This document shows positions 19,562 through 29,685 of a stretch of DNA of 64,000 bases, piece by piece. The notes below the pieces were generated by a model. That model was not told the DNA's origin. It saw nothing but the letters and a program-made list of their open reading frames with translations, and did no database searches. Position numbers and translations under genes: made by a program. The DNA comes from Anaerobiospirillum sp. NML120449 (GTDB lineage: Bacteria; Pseudomonadota; Gammaproteobacteria; Enterobacterales; Succinivibrionaceae): positions 1 through 64,000 of the forward strand of contig NZ_JALKIL010000022.1 in assembly GCF_023051105.1 (NCBI RefSeq). The letters run 5' to 3'. Position 1 is the stretch's first letter. Each line of letters begins with the position of its first letter.

Positions 19562-20041
19562 ATGTCCTTGATTACTTTGATATCTCGAAAATTCAGGTCC
19601 ATGACCGTTGCTGTGGTTGCTGTTATTTTTGCCATGACCATGGGAGGATGCGGTAATTCCATCGATGATTATTCCGGTACATGGATAGGTCTTGATGAAC
19701 GCGGCGGTCCACACGCAACTATCCATCAGTACGAAATCGTTCCTGGCAAGAACGAATCTGAGTACATAATCCGCGTAACCACTTCTGATTACGAGGTTAC
19801 TCCAAACGCTACCAAGGCAAGATGGCGCTCTACTGAACCACATATGTTCAGCGGCCGACTCGATCCTAAGGGTAATCTGATCACCGATATCGGTGTTATC
19901 AAGGCTGACCCAAGAAACTTCCGTCTGATTTATGGCAACATCTTCCTGGTCCGCAAGGCCAAGAACACTGAGCTCAAGCTCAAGTATGTTATTCGTGACA
20001 GCCTCAAGGCCGCTCACCCGGAGATTGCTATCGAAGACTAG
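19562..20041 (+). CDS. Small putative lipoprotein of unknown function
   Basis: The 159-residue product begins with a basic N-region (SRKFRS), a hydrophobic stretch (MTVAVVAVIFAMTM) and a lipobox MGGC with Cys30, so it should be a lipoprotein. The mature part is hydrophilic and mixed alpha/beta in character, opening with NSIDDYSGTWIGLDERGG and ending KAAHPEIAIED. The SGTWIG stretch recalls small beta-barrel lipoproteins, but no family is recognised. A good ribosome binding site (AGGGAG) precedes the ATG and a strong terminator follows the stop closely. Codon use is like that of the well-expressed neighbours, so the gene is real and probably expressed well. Confidence 0.85.
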   Translation: MSLITLISRKFRSMTVAVVAVIFAMTMGGCGNSIDDYSGTWIGLDERGGPHATIHQYEIVPGKNESEYIIRVTTSDYEVTPNATKARWRSTEPHMFSGRLDPKGNLITDIGVIKADPRNFRLIYGNIFLVRKAKNTELKLKYVIRDSLKAAHPEIAIED

Positions 20042-20084
20042 TTTTCATGGTGGCTGCTTTAGCAGCTCCCAGACGCAAGCTTCC

Positions 20085-20120
20085 AAAAAAGGAGATCCCA
20101 CAAAAGGGACCTCCTTTTTT
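20085..20120 (+). terminator. Terminator of the lipoprotein gene
   Basis: AAAAAAGGAG-A-TCCC pairs with GGGA-C-CTCCTTTTTT around a 6-base loop, with one mismatched position. It begins about 45 bases after the stop. Confidence 0.9.
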
Positions 20121-20250
20121 ACGCTCTAAAATCTATTATATTGCGACCACGGCAAGTCCGTCCCCAACCCGGGCCTGCAGACACATATCCATCCGGCAAG
20201 TACCATCAATCTTTGCTCACAGGCTTGTCCCGCAAGCTTATCAATCATTC

Positions 20251-20510
20251 TTTGCCCGCAACCATTGCCATTATTGTTTGCCCGCAACTATTGCCATCAT
20301 TGTTTGCCCGCAACCATTGCCATTATTCTTTGCCCGCGACCATTGTCATCATTCTTTGCCCGCAACCATTGCCATCATTGTTTGCCCGCAACCATTGCCA
20401 TCATTGTTTGCCCGCAACCATTGCCATTATTCTTTGCCCGCGACCATTGTCATCATTCTTTGCCCGTAACCATTGCCATCATTCTTTGGCCTCAAACATT
20501 TCCATAAGGC
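20251..20510. repeat. 26-bp tandem repeat, about ten units
   Basis: Nine good contiguous copies and a decayed tenth of a 26-bp unit starting tttgcccgcaaccattgcc. Variants with cgaccattgtcatc recur at every fourth or so copy, which suggests block duplication. There are no spacers, so it is not a CRISPR array. Because 26 is not a multiple of three, all three frames stay open by chance. Confidence 0.9.
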
Positions 20511-21554
20511 TTCGCCCTCTGGCTTTACCCTCTGGCTTTACCCTTAAAGCTTTCTGTACTTTGACTGTACGTCCTGCCACAGAGCAGACCAGCGCGCTTA
20601 CTGCCTCCGAACACTCTCTAATTACCGTAACAGTCTGCATCTCTACTGAATAGCAAGGAGATGCAGAGCTGATACAGCACACTTGCCCCTCAGCCATTGT
20701 CCGGCAGCCACACCAGCAGCTCAGCTGCCGTATTCCGTTCATATGAGCAGATATGCGGTCTGCGTAACCTGAGTAACAGTTCCTGCAGGCTAACGTAGCG
20801 CCCTGCATAACGTTTGATAGAGCTCTGTGCTGCAATGCATTATGAACACTCACAAGTTGTCTTGAGGTGCCATAAGGTGTCATCGGGGGTCACCAGCTGC
20901 CATGAGGTGCCATCTCGTGTCATCGGGTGCCACAGGGCGCACCAGGTGCTGTAAGCTGCCATCGACGAGCATCAGGTGCCACAGGGGGCCATAAGGTAGC
21001 ATCAGGTGCCGCCACAGCGCTGCCTCCAGGACTGTGTTCTTTTGCAATGTCCAGTAAGCACTTTATAAAAGAATTACGTTCGTAAATGGATGTATCTTAC
21101 AGCGCACTGTCACACTCTTAATTATCAGAAGGTAGACGAGGGCAGCCATTAGTCGCTGTTAAAATAATCCAGCCCTTACTGAATGCTTTGTTTGCTGTTT
21201 CTGCTGGGCTGGAGAGATTGGGGCTGGCATTGAGGACATTGCTTGACGCATAAGGCTCGCATAACTGCACGAGCGCTAAATGATGTTGCAGCTTTACGAT
21301 TGAGGTCATACCTGCAGAGATGAGATGTTGGATTGATTATGAGCGACGTGCGTGGAATGGCTTCGCTCAGGAGGGCTGCAGGATCCCCTCAGGTTAACTG
21401 TAGTTATTTCCCGAACAGGATTGGCATAGGTTAGAGCTCTTGTCCTGGGACTATTCACGGTCTGGCGCTTGCCTTTGTTCTGGTGCTGGCTTTAGTTCAG
21501 GTTCTGACGATGCTCTGGCAGGGAATGCCGGATAAGTGTTGACGTTGTCCTGGC
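20511..21554. other. Gene-poor gap with degenerate short repeats
   Basis: No gene is supported. Between about 20880 and 21010 short imperfect repeats around caggtgccat recur. Confidence 0.4.
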
Positions 21555-21705
21555 GGCCATGATGAGTGTAGGCGCTGGACGGGAGGCCATGATGAGTGTG
21601 GGCGCTGGACGGGAGGCCATGATGAGTGTGGGCGCTGGACGGGAGGCCATGATGAGGTGTGAGCGCGGGCCAGGCGGCCATGATGAGTGTGGGCGCTGGA
21701 CGGGA
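21555..21705. repeat. 30-bp tandem repeat
   Basis: Five copies of a 30-bp unit starting ggccatgatgagtgtgggcg; the fourth is diverged and one base longer. Because 30 is a multiple of three, one plus-strand frame reads a repeated MMSVGAGREA decapeptide, but nothing else suggests that this is translated. Confidence 0.8.
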
Positions 21706-21785
21706 GGCCCGGATGAGGGTGAGGGTGGTGGGGTGAATAAAAGCGAAGTTAAGAAGAGTTGGGGTTTTATAAAGCGTAAAAAAGT

Positions 21786-21832
21786 AAAGCTGCAATTCCT
21801 TTGTCCATGGGAACACAGGAATTGCAGCTTTT
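21786..21832 (-). terminator. Terminator of the orphan transposase-like gene
   Basis: AAAGCTGCAATTCCT (21786-21800) pairs with AGGAATTGCAGCTTT (21817-21831) over a 16-base loop. It has A-rich and T-rich flanks, so it can act on the minus strand behind the gene at 21949. Confidence 0.8.
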
Positions 21833-21948
21833 ACTGCAATGAGCCATGTATATCCTTAAGCGCTATGAGCTACAGCATCAGTCTGGACTGCAAAGACAGT
21901 CGACCAAAACCAGAAGTTCAGCCTTATATGGACTGTACTATGGCCTGT

Positions 21949-22368
21949 TTATAATGATGGATCGAAATCTGAATCATCATTGAAGACATCAGTGGTCTTC
22001 TTGAGCATGCTGTTAGCGCGGGCTGCCAGCTGTGAGGAGGCTCTCTGGCTTACCAGAGCTTCATCCTTGAGGCGGCGGCGACGTGGTGGCTTTGGAATAA
22101 ATACAAGACGCTGTGGACCATCGGTACGATATACCTGGAAGCGCTTGAGGCTTGGATACTGCTTGAGGAAAGACTCATAGAACTCAATCAGACCAAACTT
22201 TTCCTTGCCCTGTACGCGGCCTACAGATGTAGAACGAATTCTGACAGAACGCTTCTTGTCACTGTCCCATTTGTTCTTGTAAGTACATACGTAGTAGCCA
22301 CGGCTGGCATCACCGTTAGCAATAAGCGGAGGAAGGTTTGGAACCTTTGGCTGGTTTTCTTTAATCAT
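21949..22368 (-). CDS. Orphan protein resembling a transposase N-terminal module
   Basis: The 139-residue product from the ATG at 22368 contains GYYVCTYKNKWDSDKKRSVRI, then STSVGRV and FYESFLKQYPSLKRF. This pattern is like the N-terminal module of IS1634/IS4-type transposases. No catalytic domain follows. The frame ends with its own basic stretch (PPRRRRLKDEA) and an acidic end (DVFNDDSDFDPSL), and a terminator lies downstream. It may be a remnant or a domesticated DNA-binding module. A TTG six codons upstream is the alternative start. The resemblance is by eye only, so the function stays open. Confidence 0.65.
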   Translation of the reverse strand: MIKENQPKVPNLPPLIANGDASRGYYVCTYKNKWDSDKKRSVRIRSTSVGRVQGKEKFGLIEFYESFLKQYPSLKRFQVYRTDGPQRLVFIPKPPRRRRLKDEALVSQRASSQLAARANSMLKKTTDVFNDDSDFDPSL

Positions 22369-22386
22369 GATTAAACGCGCCTTCAA

Positions 22387-24704
22387 GTTTAGTGAAGTTA
22401 TCTTACGGAGCCGGTGATATCCACATGGCTCACAAGACTAGCCAAAACATAAGGAATTAATCTGTCCGCTCCAGCCCCGAATGATGACATTATTCCTTGT
22501 CCATATCATCATCCTGATATCCATATTAAGGAGAAACTGGTAAAGACAGATAACCACCTGTCTGCTTCAGGTAACGCTACAACTGTTAAAAAATCTGTTT
22601 GTCACTCCATGAAACCAGGCTATACAGATGCGACAGATTGACACTGTCCGTGCTCTGTATGCCTGTTTGAGGGCCCTGGGCCCATAGTGGTCTCAAGGGG
22701 AATTGTGATTGTGCTGGTCCAATACGGAGCAGCCTCAGGTACGGTAGTCAACCGTCCGGATCAGCTTTGTCTGGAAGGAAAACTGATTAAACAGCATTGA
22801 TACATACTTAGATGCATACCAAGATACATACCATGATCATCGGACTGCGTGCTGAAATGTTTACAAAGCATGTGATCAGCCCGTTCCGGTTATCACTGGT
22901 GCTGTAATTTCAGCATGATATCCGAGTCGTTTTGCTCTTCTGCTTCAGCCAGTTGCTGAGCAGCTCCTGTTGATGCCTTTTAATTGAGGTGCCTGGGGTA
23001 GTGGCACTTGTCAAACCCATTATTACCGCGAGTATATCAAAACACTTTTAGCGGAAAATTAGGGCGGCCCATACAGTTCAGATCTGCATAGTCATTACCG
23101 CACTGTCTCTTGCCTGCCATCCTGAGAATCTCCCGGCCGGATAACAGGTCATTGTTCTCTTCAGCCTGATTTCTTGACCGGCTTTCCAAGAAGTCAGCCC
23201 GCTGATAAGTCCGGGCCTGTTTTTGTCTTGCGATATTCTAGAACTTTTTCAGTGCTTTTGGTAGTAACTAGCCAATAACAGACATTAGTATCTATATTAT
23301 CACAAAAATCCCGTATTTATCGCAAGGATTGAGGGGGTACTGTACTAAAAATCTTAGACAGTCTTTAATTGTTTCATCATGGTAAATTTCCGGGCCATTC
23401 TGCCATGACTGCATGTAAACAGAATGTAAACGAAAATTTCCTGATAAAATCAAGGTTTACAGGTATATTATAGATGCAAACATGTGTGATGTAGTGCTGT
23501 ACCTTGTTGATACAGTGAATATGACACAGAAAATAAAGGTAAACAGCGTGTTTATGGGCAATATTAATAACAGTCCCTGATTTTTATCATGATGTTACCA
23601 GATAACATAAATTGCAGCAGAGCTATTGCCTCTCCCTGGTGTTGATTAAATTTCCGTATTATTTGATGTGTAAAGAAGCGCAAAATCATGTGCACGCAAA
23701 AAGCACGCACACCAAATGCAAACGATGGCAGATAGCATAAAAATCGTGATGTAAAAATGTGCTCGGGCACGTAAAAATGCATATCCAGCCCGTCAAATGG
23801 CCTTTTGTGAATGTATATGCGCTTGCGCAAATGTGACACAGATCGCGAAACGTAAAAGACTGTTTACATCCATTCAAAAACACCACCTGGCTCACATTTT
23901 TGCACCTGTTCAGAGCAGCTCATACTGACAGTTCAGAATAATGAGTACTAAAACCATTTATCTGACCATCTCCAAAATCATCCTGGCAATACCTGGCGAA
24001 GGTCTGTAAAGCTGAAAGAAATAATTTCCCAGACAGACTTCATAGATACACAAACAGGGGGTTATATCATGCCAGGACAAAATATTTTATAAATTATTTA
24101 GTGCCTGGCCTTTGCAGACGAGCTGCTCTTGCATCAATGCGCTCCATGTCTGACACTCCAGTTTAGGGCCTGTTTGGGCCTTTGCGGTAGCAATGGGATG
24201 TTCCTGGAGACTGCATAATAATCAGACCATAGCAGCCTCTAAGTAATCATGCTCTAAATTGTGGGGGCTGGCATTTGTGCTGTAGGCAGTCAGGCAGACA
24301 GGAGCAGCAGTGATGAAAGGAAAGGGCTGGCAAATGTAAGAGAGTGCACTTTTCCCTGCCGTAACAATGTCAGTGGGACTGCTCTTCTGCTCTTGCCGTG
24401 GATGAACTGGCTCAGAAAATCAGGACAGAGCCCAGGATGGCGGCAATGATTTAAGCGGGAGTTATGATGTAAGACCAGTCCGGGCAGATTATGCAATCGA
24501 TAGCATTGACGGCCGGAGGAAGCCGTTAGCACCTGCTGGAGACTGCATCTGTGAGGTCTGGTGTACAGCAGGGAAAGAGGTCGGGGGACAGGGTTTTGAG
24601 CATGGGCACATGACTGCAGCTGCGCACGCCGGGTATGTGATGCAGCTGCTGACATGAATGAATGCCTGGCTGGCGGGCTGGCCGCAGCGCTGGCCGCAGC
24701 GCTT
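22387..24704. other. Long AT-rich gap
   Basis: About 2.3 kb without a supportable gene. TGTAAAC-like sites recur (22859-22865, 23414-23420, 23425-23431, 23454-23461, 23538-23545, 23861-23868). Two of them lie in direct repeat 11 bp apart. The end of the gap has a duplicated 12-mer ctggccgcagcg next to the exporter operon end. Confidence 0.45.
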
Positions 24705-25811
24705 TTAGCCCAGCTTGCCTCGGAAGAGATAGACGGCTGTGCTCAGGGTTACGGCGCCAATGGCAAACAGAGGCAGCATCAGGTGGAATACCTGCATGAG
24801 CGTCTGACCCTCAAGGTAGATGCGGCGCAGAGCCTCGAGGCCGTAGTAGAAAGGGTTAATCATGCTGACATACTGCATCATCTCCGGCATGGCCGACATG
24901 GGGGTAATCATGCCTGACAGAATGATGGTAGGCAGCAAAATAGTAAAGGAAATTACCACTGACTGCTGTGAGGTATCAGTCAGAGCCGAAACAGCCAGAC
25001 CAATGCCTACGATGCAGACACTGAATACGCTCATTACTGTTACCAGAGCAAGGAAGTTACCCTGGAAAGGAATGTTGAACCACAGTATGCAGATCAAAAA
25101 CAGTCCCAGTCCCTGAGAGACAGCAATAATAGTAGGAGGAAAGGCCTTGCCAATCAGTATTTCTACAGGAGTGAGCGGAGCCATGAGCATCATGTCGAAG
25201 GTACCTTCCTCGCGCTCTCGCGATACTGACAGCGATGACAGCAGTAACACCTGAATCATGGACAGGGCCAGGATCATGCCTGTCATGATGCTGAATCTGG
25301 TGTAGTTGTTAGGGTTATAGAAATAGCGGTAATCAAGGTGAATACCGCCTGAAATAGCAGACTGCTGGCGGCGCTGACTGTTGAGATCGCTCACTATGGT
25401 CTGCACGTAGCCAAGAGCGGTGTTAGCCGACGAAGTATTGCGCGCGTCGGTAGCCACAAAAACAGTACGGTTTTGGCTGAAGTCACTGGCAATGTAGATG
25501 CCCAGCAGGGCGTCACCATGATTGAGGCTGTCATTAAAGCACTGTTCGTCATGGCAGGCTCTGACCAGTTCAAAGGTTTTATTGTTGTTAATCTGATGAA
25601 CCAGGGATACGGCCGTGGCATCAAAGCTGTCCTGGAAAATGATGTAGGGAACACGCTCAAGGTTAAAGGTGGCACCATAACCAAAGAGTATGGACTGAAT
25701 GATAATAGGAAGAATCAGGATTTTGCGCGTGCCCTTATCCATGAGCATGACGACAAATTCCTTGCGGATAAGCGACATCAGTCGAATCCATGCAGCAAGT
25801 GAAGCACTCAT
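24705..25811 (-). CDS. ybhR: ABC-2 type exporter permease, YbhR-like
   Basis: This 368-residue inner-membrane protein is the second permease of the four-gene exporter. It has an N-terminal transmembrane helix (ILILPIIIQSILFGYG), a periplasmic domain of about 140 residues, and then five helices with the family motif SREREEGTFDMMLMAPLTPVEILIGK. A conserved SGMITPMSAMPEMMQYVSMINPFYYGLEALRRI follows near the C-terminus. The start codon follows the stop of the preceding permease directly (TAG-ATG), so the two are translationally coupled. By analogy with YbhFSR it would export hydrophobic compounds; the true substrate cannot be read from the sequence. Confidence 0.88.
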   Translation of the reverse strand: MSASLAAWIRLMSLIRKEFVVMLMDKGTRKILILPIIIQSILFGYGATFNLERVPYIIFQDSFDATAVSLVHQINNNKTFELVRACHDEQCFNDSLNHGDALLGIYIASDFSQNRTVFVATDARNTSSANTALGYVQTIVSDLNSQRRQQSAISGGIHLDYRYFYNPNNYTRFSIMTGMILALSMIQVLLLSSLSVSREREEGTFDMMLMAPLTPVEILIGKAFPPTIIAVSQGLGLFLICILWFNIPFQGNFLALVTVMSVFSVCIVGIGLAVSALTDTSQQSVVISFTILLPTIILSGMITPMSAMPEMMQYVSMINPFYYGLEALRRIYLEGQTLMQVFHLMLPLFAIGAVTLSTAVYLFRGKLG

Positions 25812-27179
25812 CTATCGTCCCTCTCCTGAATCAGCCTGGCTGTGGTCGCCAAGGTCTGCTGAGTCTGCGTCTGATACAGACGCAGCTGCATCAGCTGCAT
25901 GACCCGCTGCGACTGCTGCAGCAGGAGCTGCGGCAGCTGCTGCACCGGCACCGGATGGTGCCTGAGCTGGTGCTGCCGGGCCAGCCAGATTGTACGGCCA
26001 GTAGCGACGGAAGTGACGGCTGATAGCCAGATAACATCCTGCAGTAAAGATTATGGCAAAGAGCAGCAGAATAGCGGCGTTGCGTACCAGAATGTCGAGA
26101 CTTCCTCCAGAGAGTATGCAGATTTTGGATGACTCTACCGCATATGTTGGAGGCAGCATATGGGCAACCCAGGAAATAACAGCAGGTATTGAGCGCAGAT
26201 CAAAAAGAGCTCCTGAGAGCAGGATGGATGGCAGGAAGCTCAGAATAATGGCGTACTCACTTGAAAGGAACTGATTTTGAGTCAGTGCAGAAATCAGCAG
26301 GCCAATGAGCACAGCAACATAAAGATAAATGGCCATGGTCAGGACAAACATGAGCACTGATCCTCTGAAAGGCAGGTCGTACAGTAAGAACATGGCCAGG
26401 GTGGCCAGCACTCCTCCCATTATGGAAAGAACATAGTAAGGAATAATCTTGGACATAAGCAGCTCGGCTGCTGTGGCGTTGGTGGCCAGAATTCCGGTCA
26501 TGGTGCCGCGCTCAAACTCACGGGCAATAACAATGGAGCTCATGAAAGCTGACATCAGGGTAAGAATGCCTATGATCTGACCTGCCATCAGATACCAGGT
26601 GGACTGATTACTTTCATTGAACCAGCTGCGCGAAATAATCTGAATGTCCTTAACACCTGCAGAGGCAGCTGAACCCGAGGTCATGATATTGCGCTGATTT
26701 ACTGAACTCAGGTAGGTAACCTGACGGGACAGTCCTTTGATGGACGTGCCACCTGCTATTACCGACTCAATATAGCTGCGGGCCAGTGAGGATGACTGGG
26801 CGTCAGATCCGTTGAGCACCACCATTATCTGTACAGGGTGATGAAAGGCTGACTGCGCCACATTGTTGGGAATCATGACGTAGGCACTGATTTCATGGCG
26901 CTGCATCAGCGCTTTGGCATCCTTTTCATTACTGACAGCCTGCACATCAAAATAGCTCGATCCCATCATGGCCATGGTAATTTCGCGGCCCACGAGATCA
27001 TCTATCTGAGGGGTGACCACAGCAACGGAAACAGGCTTGATGTCCATACGCATGCCGGTACCGTAGAGCACTACCAGCAGCAGTGGAATGACAAAGGCTA
27101 CGATCAGCACTGACTTGTCAGCAAGAATCTGAGCAAATTCCTTACTGATAAGCGCTCTTACATGAACGGGATTAATCAT
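25812..27179 (-). CDS. ybhS: ABC-2 type exporter permease, YbhS-like
   Basis: The first permease of the exporter (455 residues). It has an N-terminal helix (VLIVAFVIPLLLVVLYG), a periplasmic domain and a C-terminal five-helix bundle with AREFERGTMTGILATNATAAELLMSKI and SGALFDLRSIPAVISWVAHMLPPTYAVE. Family members are about 375 residues. The extra length is a C-terminal tail of about 57 residues made mostly of Ala, Pro, Gly, Ser and Asp. It is coupled to the next permease and follows the ATPase gene after a 218-base spacer. The low-complexity tail is probably cytoplasmic and non-conserved. Confidence 0.88.
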   Translation of the reverse strand: MINPVHVRALISKEFAQILADKSVLIVAFVIPLLLVVLYGTGMRMDIKPVSVAVVTPQIDDLVGREITMAMMGSSYFDVQAVSNEKDAKALMQRHEISAYVMIPNNVAQSAFHHPVQIMVVLNGSDAQSSSLARSYIESVIAGGTSIKGLSRQVTYLSSVNQRNIMTSGSAASAGVKDIQIISRSWFNESNQSTWYLMAGQIIGILTLMSAFMSSIVIAREFERGTMTGILATNATAAELLMSKIIPYYVLSIMGGVLATLAMFLLYDLPFRGSVLMFVLTMAIYLYVAVLIGLLISALTQNQFLSSEYAIILSFLPSILLSGALFDLRSIPAVISWVAHMLPPTYAVESSKICILSGGSLDILVRNAAILLLFAIIFTAGCYLAISRHFRRYWPYNLAGPAAPAQAPSGAGAAAAAAPAAAVAAGHAADAAASVSDADSADLGDHSQADSGEGR

Positions 27180-27397
27180 GTCAGGCCTCCTGAATCAATC
27201 TGTGCCCCTGCAAAGCAGCGGGCAGCCTGCACAAATCTGGTTTACAGTTACTGACTGACGTCATGCCTGGCAGCATGGCTGTATGCTGCAGCGCCACAGG
27301 GCGCAGCTACATACGGTGCTGCTGTGGCCGCCGCAGTTGTTGAAGGTGGCCAGCAGCGGCCTGCACCTGATGCGGGCCGACAGTGGCGCTGGCTGCG

Positions 27398-29545
27398 TCA
27401 GCTGGCGTTGCGGCGCTCCATAACACAGTTGACGAAAGCCTCCTCAATGGAGATACGGTTTGAGCCGTGAACACATATTTCGTCAGGGGTGCCCAGGATA
27501 AGAATCTTGCCCTGATCCTGAATTAAAAAGCGGTCGCAGTACTCTGCCTCTTCCATAAAGTGGGTAGTGACAATAACAGTGGTGCCATGAGCTGCAAGAC
27601 GGGCAATCATGGACCAGAAGGCACGCCTTGAGGTCGGATCGGCCCCTGAGGTTGCCTCATCAAGGAAAAGAATGGACGGCCGGTGAATAAGAGCACATGC
27701 CATGGACAGGGAGCGCTGAATACCAAAAGGCAGATTGACCGAGATAATGTTTAAAAACGGTGTCAGGCCAAATACAGAGCATATTAAGCTGATGCGGCTG
27801 TCCAGCTCCTGTCCTGTAAGTCCATAACTCTGGCCGAAGTACTCAAGATTCTGTCTGGCAGTAAGCTTGCGATACAGACAGAACTTCTGTGCTACATAAC
27901 CAATGGTGGCTCGTACCGAGCTCTTGGCATTTTTGAGCTCCATATTGTTGATAAGAATGGTTCCGGCGCTGGGATTAAGCAGAGAGCAGATCATGCGGAA
28001 GGTAGTGGTCTTGCCCGCACCGTTAGGACCGAGCAGGCCAAAAATTTCGCCTCTGTAGACCTTGAAGTTGGAGTCATGAACGGCGGTAAAGGAACCAAAG
28101 GTCTTTCTTATGCCATCAACAGAAATAATGACCTCGCGTCCTGACTCATCTTTGAGCTCTTCATGCTGCTGGGCAGTAAGCTCAGCTCTGTCCTGATGAC
28201 GGCTGTCAGGAGTAAAGTCTGCAGCAGCGGCCGAGCCGGCATCATGGCCATGCTCATCTGGCTGTGAGGAGGTAAGGTTGATGTAGGCGTCTTCAAGCAC
28301 GGGATCACGTGCGCTCAACTTCCAGCGACTGCGGCTTAAATTGCTAAATGGACCTTCCTGTCCTGCAAAAAGGCTCTCCAGATCGCTGTTGAGCTCATCA
28401 GGACTTACCGGAGTGCGGGTAAGCAGATCAATGCGGCCCATACGTGGACAGAGGTCCATGATGCAATGGCTGCGCTCGAGCTGACACATCATGGTACGGG
28501 CTACCTGCTGATAGGACAGGCTGCTGTCGGGACTGAGGGCAAAACACTGACTGGCTACACGATCGCGCAGTTCCTGAGCGCTGCCTGAATAAATCAGACG
28601 GCCGTTCTTAATAAAGATAGTAAGTGACCCTTTTTCTGCCTCCTCAAGGTAAAGCGAGGAGAATATGCAGTAGCTGCCGGTGCGCTCCAGATAATCAGTA
28701 ATGATGTCCCACAGTTCACGGCGCGAAATAGGGTCAACGCCTACAGTAGGCTCATCAAGCAGCAAAAGTCCAGGGCGGGCGCTGATAGCGCAGGTAAGAG
28801 CCAGTTTCTGCTTCATACCGCCAGAAAGTGAACCAGCCTTGTAGTCCTTGAATTTGATTAGACCAACCTGAGTAAGCAGATCATCAAGATAGGCATCCAG
28901 AGCAGCCTCCTGCTCATCTGTGCTCCACTCCGATTCCTGGCTGTCCATGGCACAGCTGCCGATACCACCAGTTTCTGTACCGGCACCTGCACGGCCGCCG
29001 CCCTCAAGACCAATAAGGCCCATAATGCGGCTCCACATGCTGCCATCAGAGGCACTGCTGTTGCTGGCTGCACTGCTGCTGTCGCGTGCTGTACTGCTCA
29101 GGTCGCCTGCTGCACAGGGCCGTGAGCTTTGGGCCGGGACATGCTCAGAGCTGCGCCCAATGCCGCGCCCAATGCCGTGCTCAGCACTGGCATCAGTGCG
29201 CAGGGACTGGATATCAAAGTCACGCAGCTTACAGAACAGTCTTAGATTAACTCCGACACTGAGGTCCTCATAAAGACCAAGATTTTGCGACATGTAACCA
29301 ATGGTGTTGCCGTGAGGGCTCTGGTCCTGGTCAAGAAAGAGGGAAAAGGTACCCTCATCAGGACGGTCGATGCCGGCGATGATTTTAAGCAGGGTTGATT
29401 TGCCTGATCCGTCAGGTCCGATCAGGGAAATCATGTGATGTGAGGAGTCAATATGCAGATCAATACCGTCCAGCGCAGAAAGGTCTGAGCCGTCTTCACG
29501 GGTAAAGCGTCTGGTGAGTTTATCAAGAGCAATAAGATCAGCCAT
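27398..29545 (-). CDS. ybhF: Exporter ATPase with two fused nucleotide-binding domains, YbhF-like
   Basis: The 715-residue ATPase has two ABC domains in one chain, as in YbhF. Domain 1 has its P-loop at 43-50 (GPDGSGKS), Q-loop Gln88, LSGGMKQK at about 240 and LLLLDEPTVGVD. Domain 2 has GPNGAGKTT, LPFGIQRSLSMA in place of a canonical signature, and ILFLDEATSGAD, followed by VTTHFMEEAEYCD. The degenerate second signature is normal in this group. Domain 1 carries an unusual insertion at residues 112-215, between Q-loop and signature, rich in Ser, Ala and Gly; this explains the excess over the usual length near 580. Gene order adaptor, ATPase, permease, permease matches ybhGFSR. Confidence 0.9.
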   Translation of the reverse strand: MADLIALDKLTRRFTREDGSDLSALDGIDLHIDSSHHMISLIGPDGSGKSTLLKIIAGIDRPDEGTFSLFLDQDQSPHGNTIGYMSQNLGLYEDLSVGVNLRLFCKLRDFDIQSLRTDASAEHGIGRGIGRSSEHVPAQSSRPCAAGDLSSTARDSSSAASNSSASDGSMWSRIMGLIGLEGGGRAGAGTETGGIGSCAMDSQESEWSTDEQEAALDAYLDDLLTQVGLIKFKDYKAGSLSGGMKQKLALTCAISARPGLLLLDEPTVGVDPISRRELWDIITDYLERTGSYCIFSSLYLEEAEKGSLTIFIKNGRLIYSGSAQELRDRVASQCFALSPDSSLSYQQVARTMMCQLERSHCIMDLCPRMGRIDLLTRTPVSPDELNSDLESLFAGQEGPFSNLSRSRWKLSARDPVLEDAYINLTSSQPDEHGHDAGSAAAADFTPDSRHQDRAELTAQQHEELKDESGREVIISVDGIRKTFGSFTAVHDSNFKVYRGEIFGLLGPNGAGKTTTFRMICSLLNPSAGTILINNMELKNAKSSVRATIGYVAQKFCLYRKLTARQNLEYFGQSYGLTGQELDSRISLICSVFGLTPFLNIISVNLPFGIQRSLSMACALIHRPSILFLDEATSGADPTSRRAFWSMIARLAAHGTTVIVTTHFMEEAEYCDRFLIQDQGKILILGTPDEICVHGSNRISIEEAFVNCVMERRNAS

Positions 29546-29685
29546 GATGTTCTCCTCTCTTTACTGAGCGCATGGAGCTTTCAGAATTCAAGAGTCATGG
29601 ATAGTGTTCAAATGATGCGTGCAGGCTGTAATACCTGGACCGGACCTGCATAGCCCGCCGGTACGGTACGGGCACCGCCTGGACG
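29546..29685. other. Spacer of the exporter operon
   Basis: Together with the following repeat array it forms a 350-base spacer between adaptor and ATPase genes, which is long for an operon. No gene or clear terminator is seen. Confidence 0.4.

Noticed and set aside
20251..20510. CRISPR-like repeat array
   Set aside because: The 26-bp units are directly adjacent with no spacers, and no cas gene is near; it is a plain minisatellite.
20047..20653. Two or three overlapping plus-strand frames with NHCH/ARNHC repeats
   Set aside because: All frames of the 26-bp array stay open, which is expected for such a repeat; no start signals or family resemblance.
21559..21954. Protein with repeated MMSVGAGREA units
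   Set aside because: It arises only because the 30-bp minisatellite unit is divisible by three, and it reads through a terminator hairpin.
23564..23895. Short minus-strand frames rich in Phe, Cys and His
   Set aside because: AT-rich sequence, no good ribosome binding site and no resemblance to known proteins.
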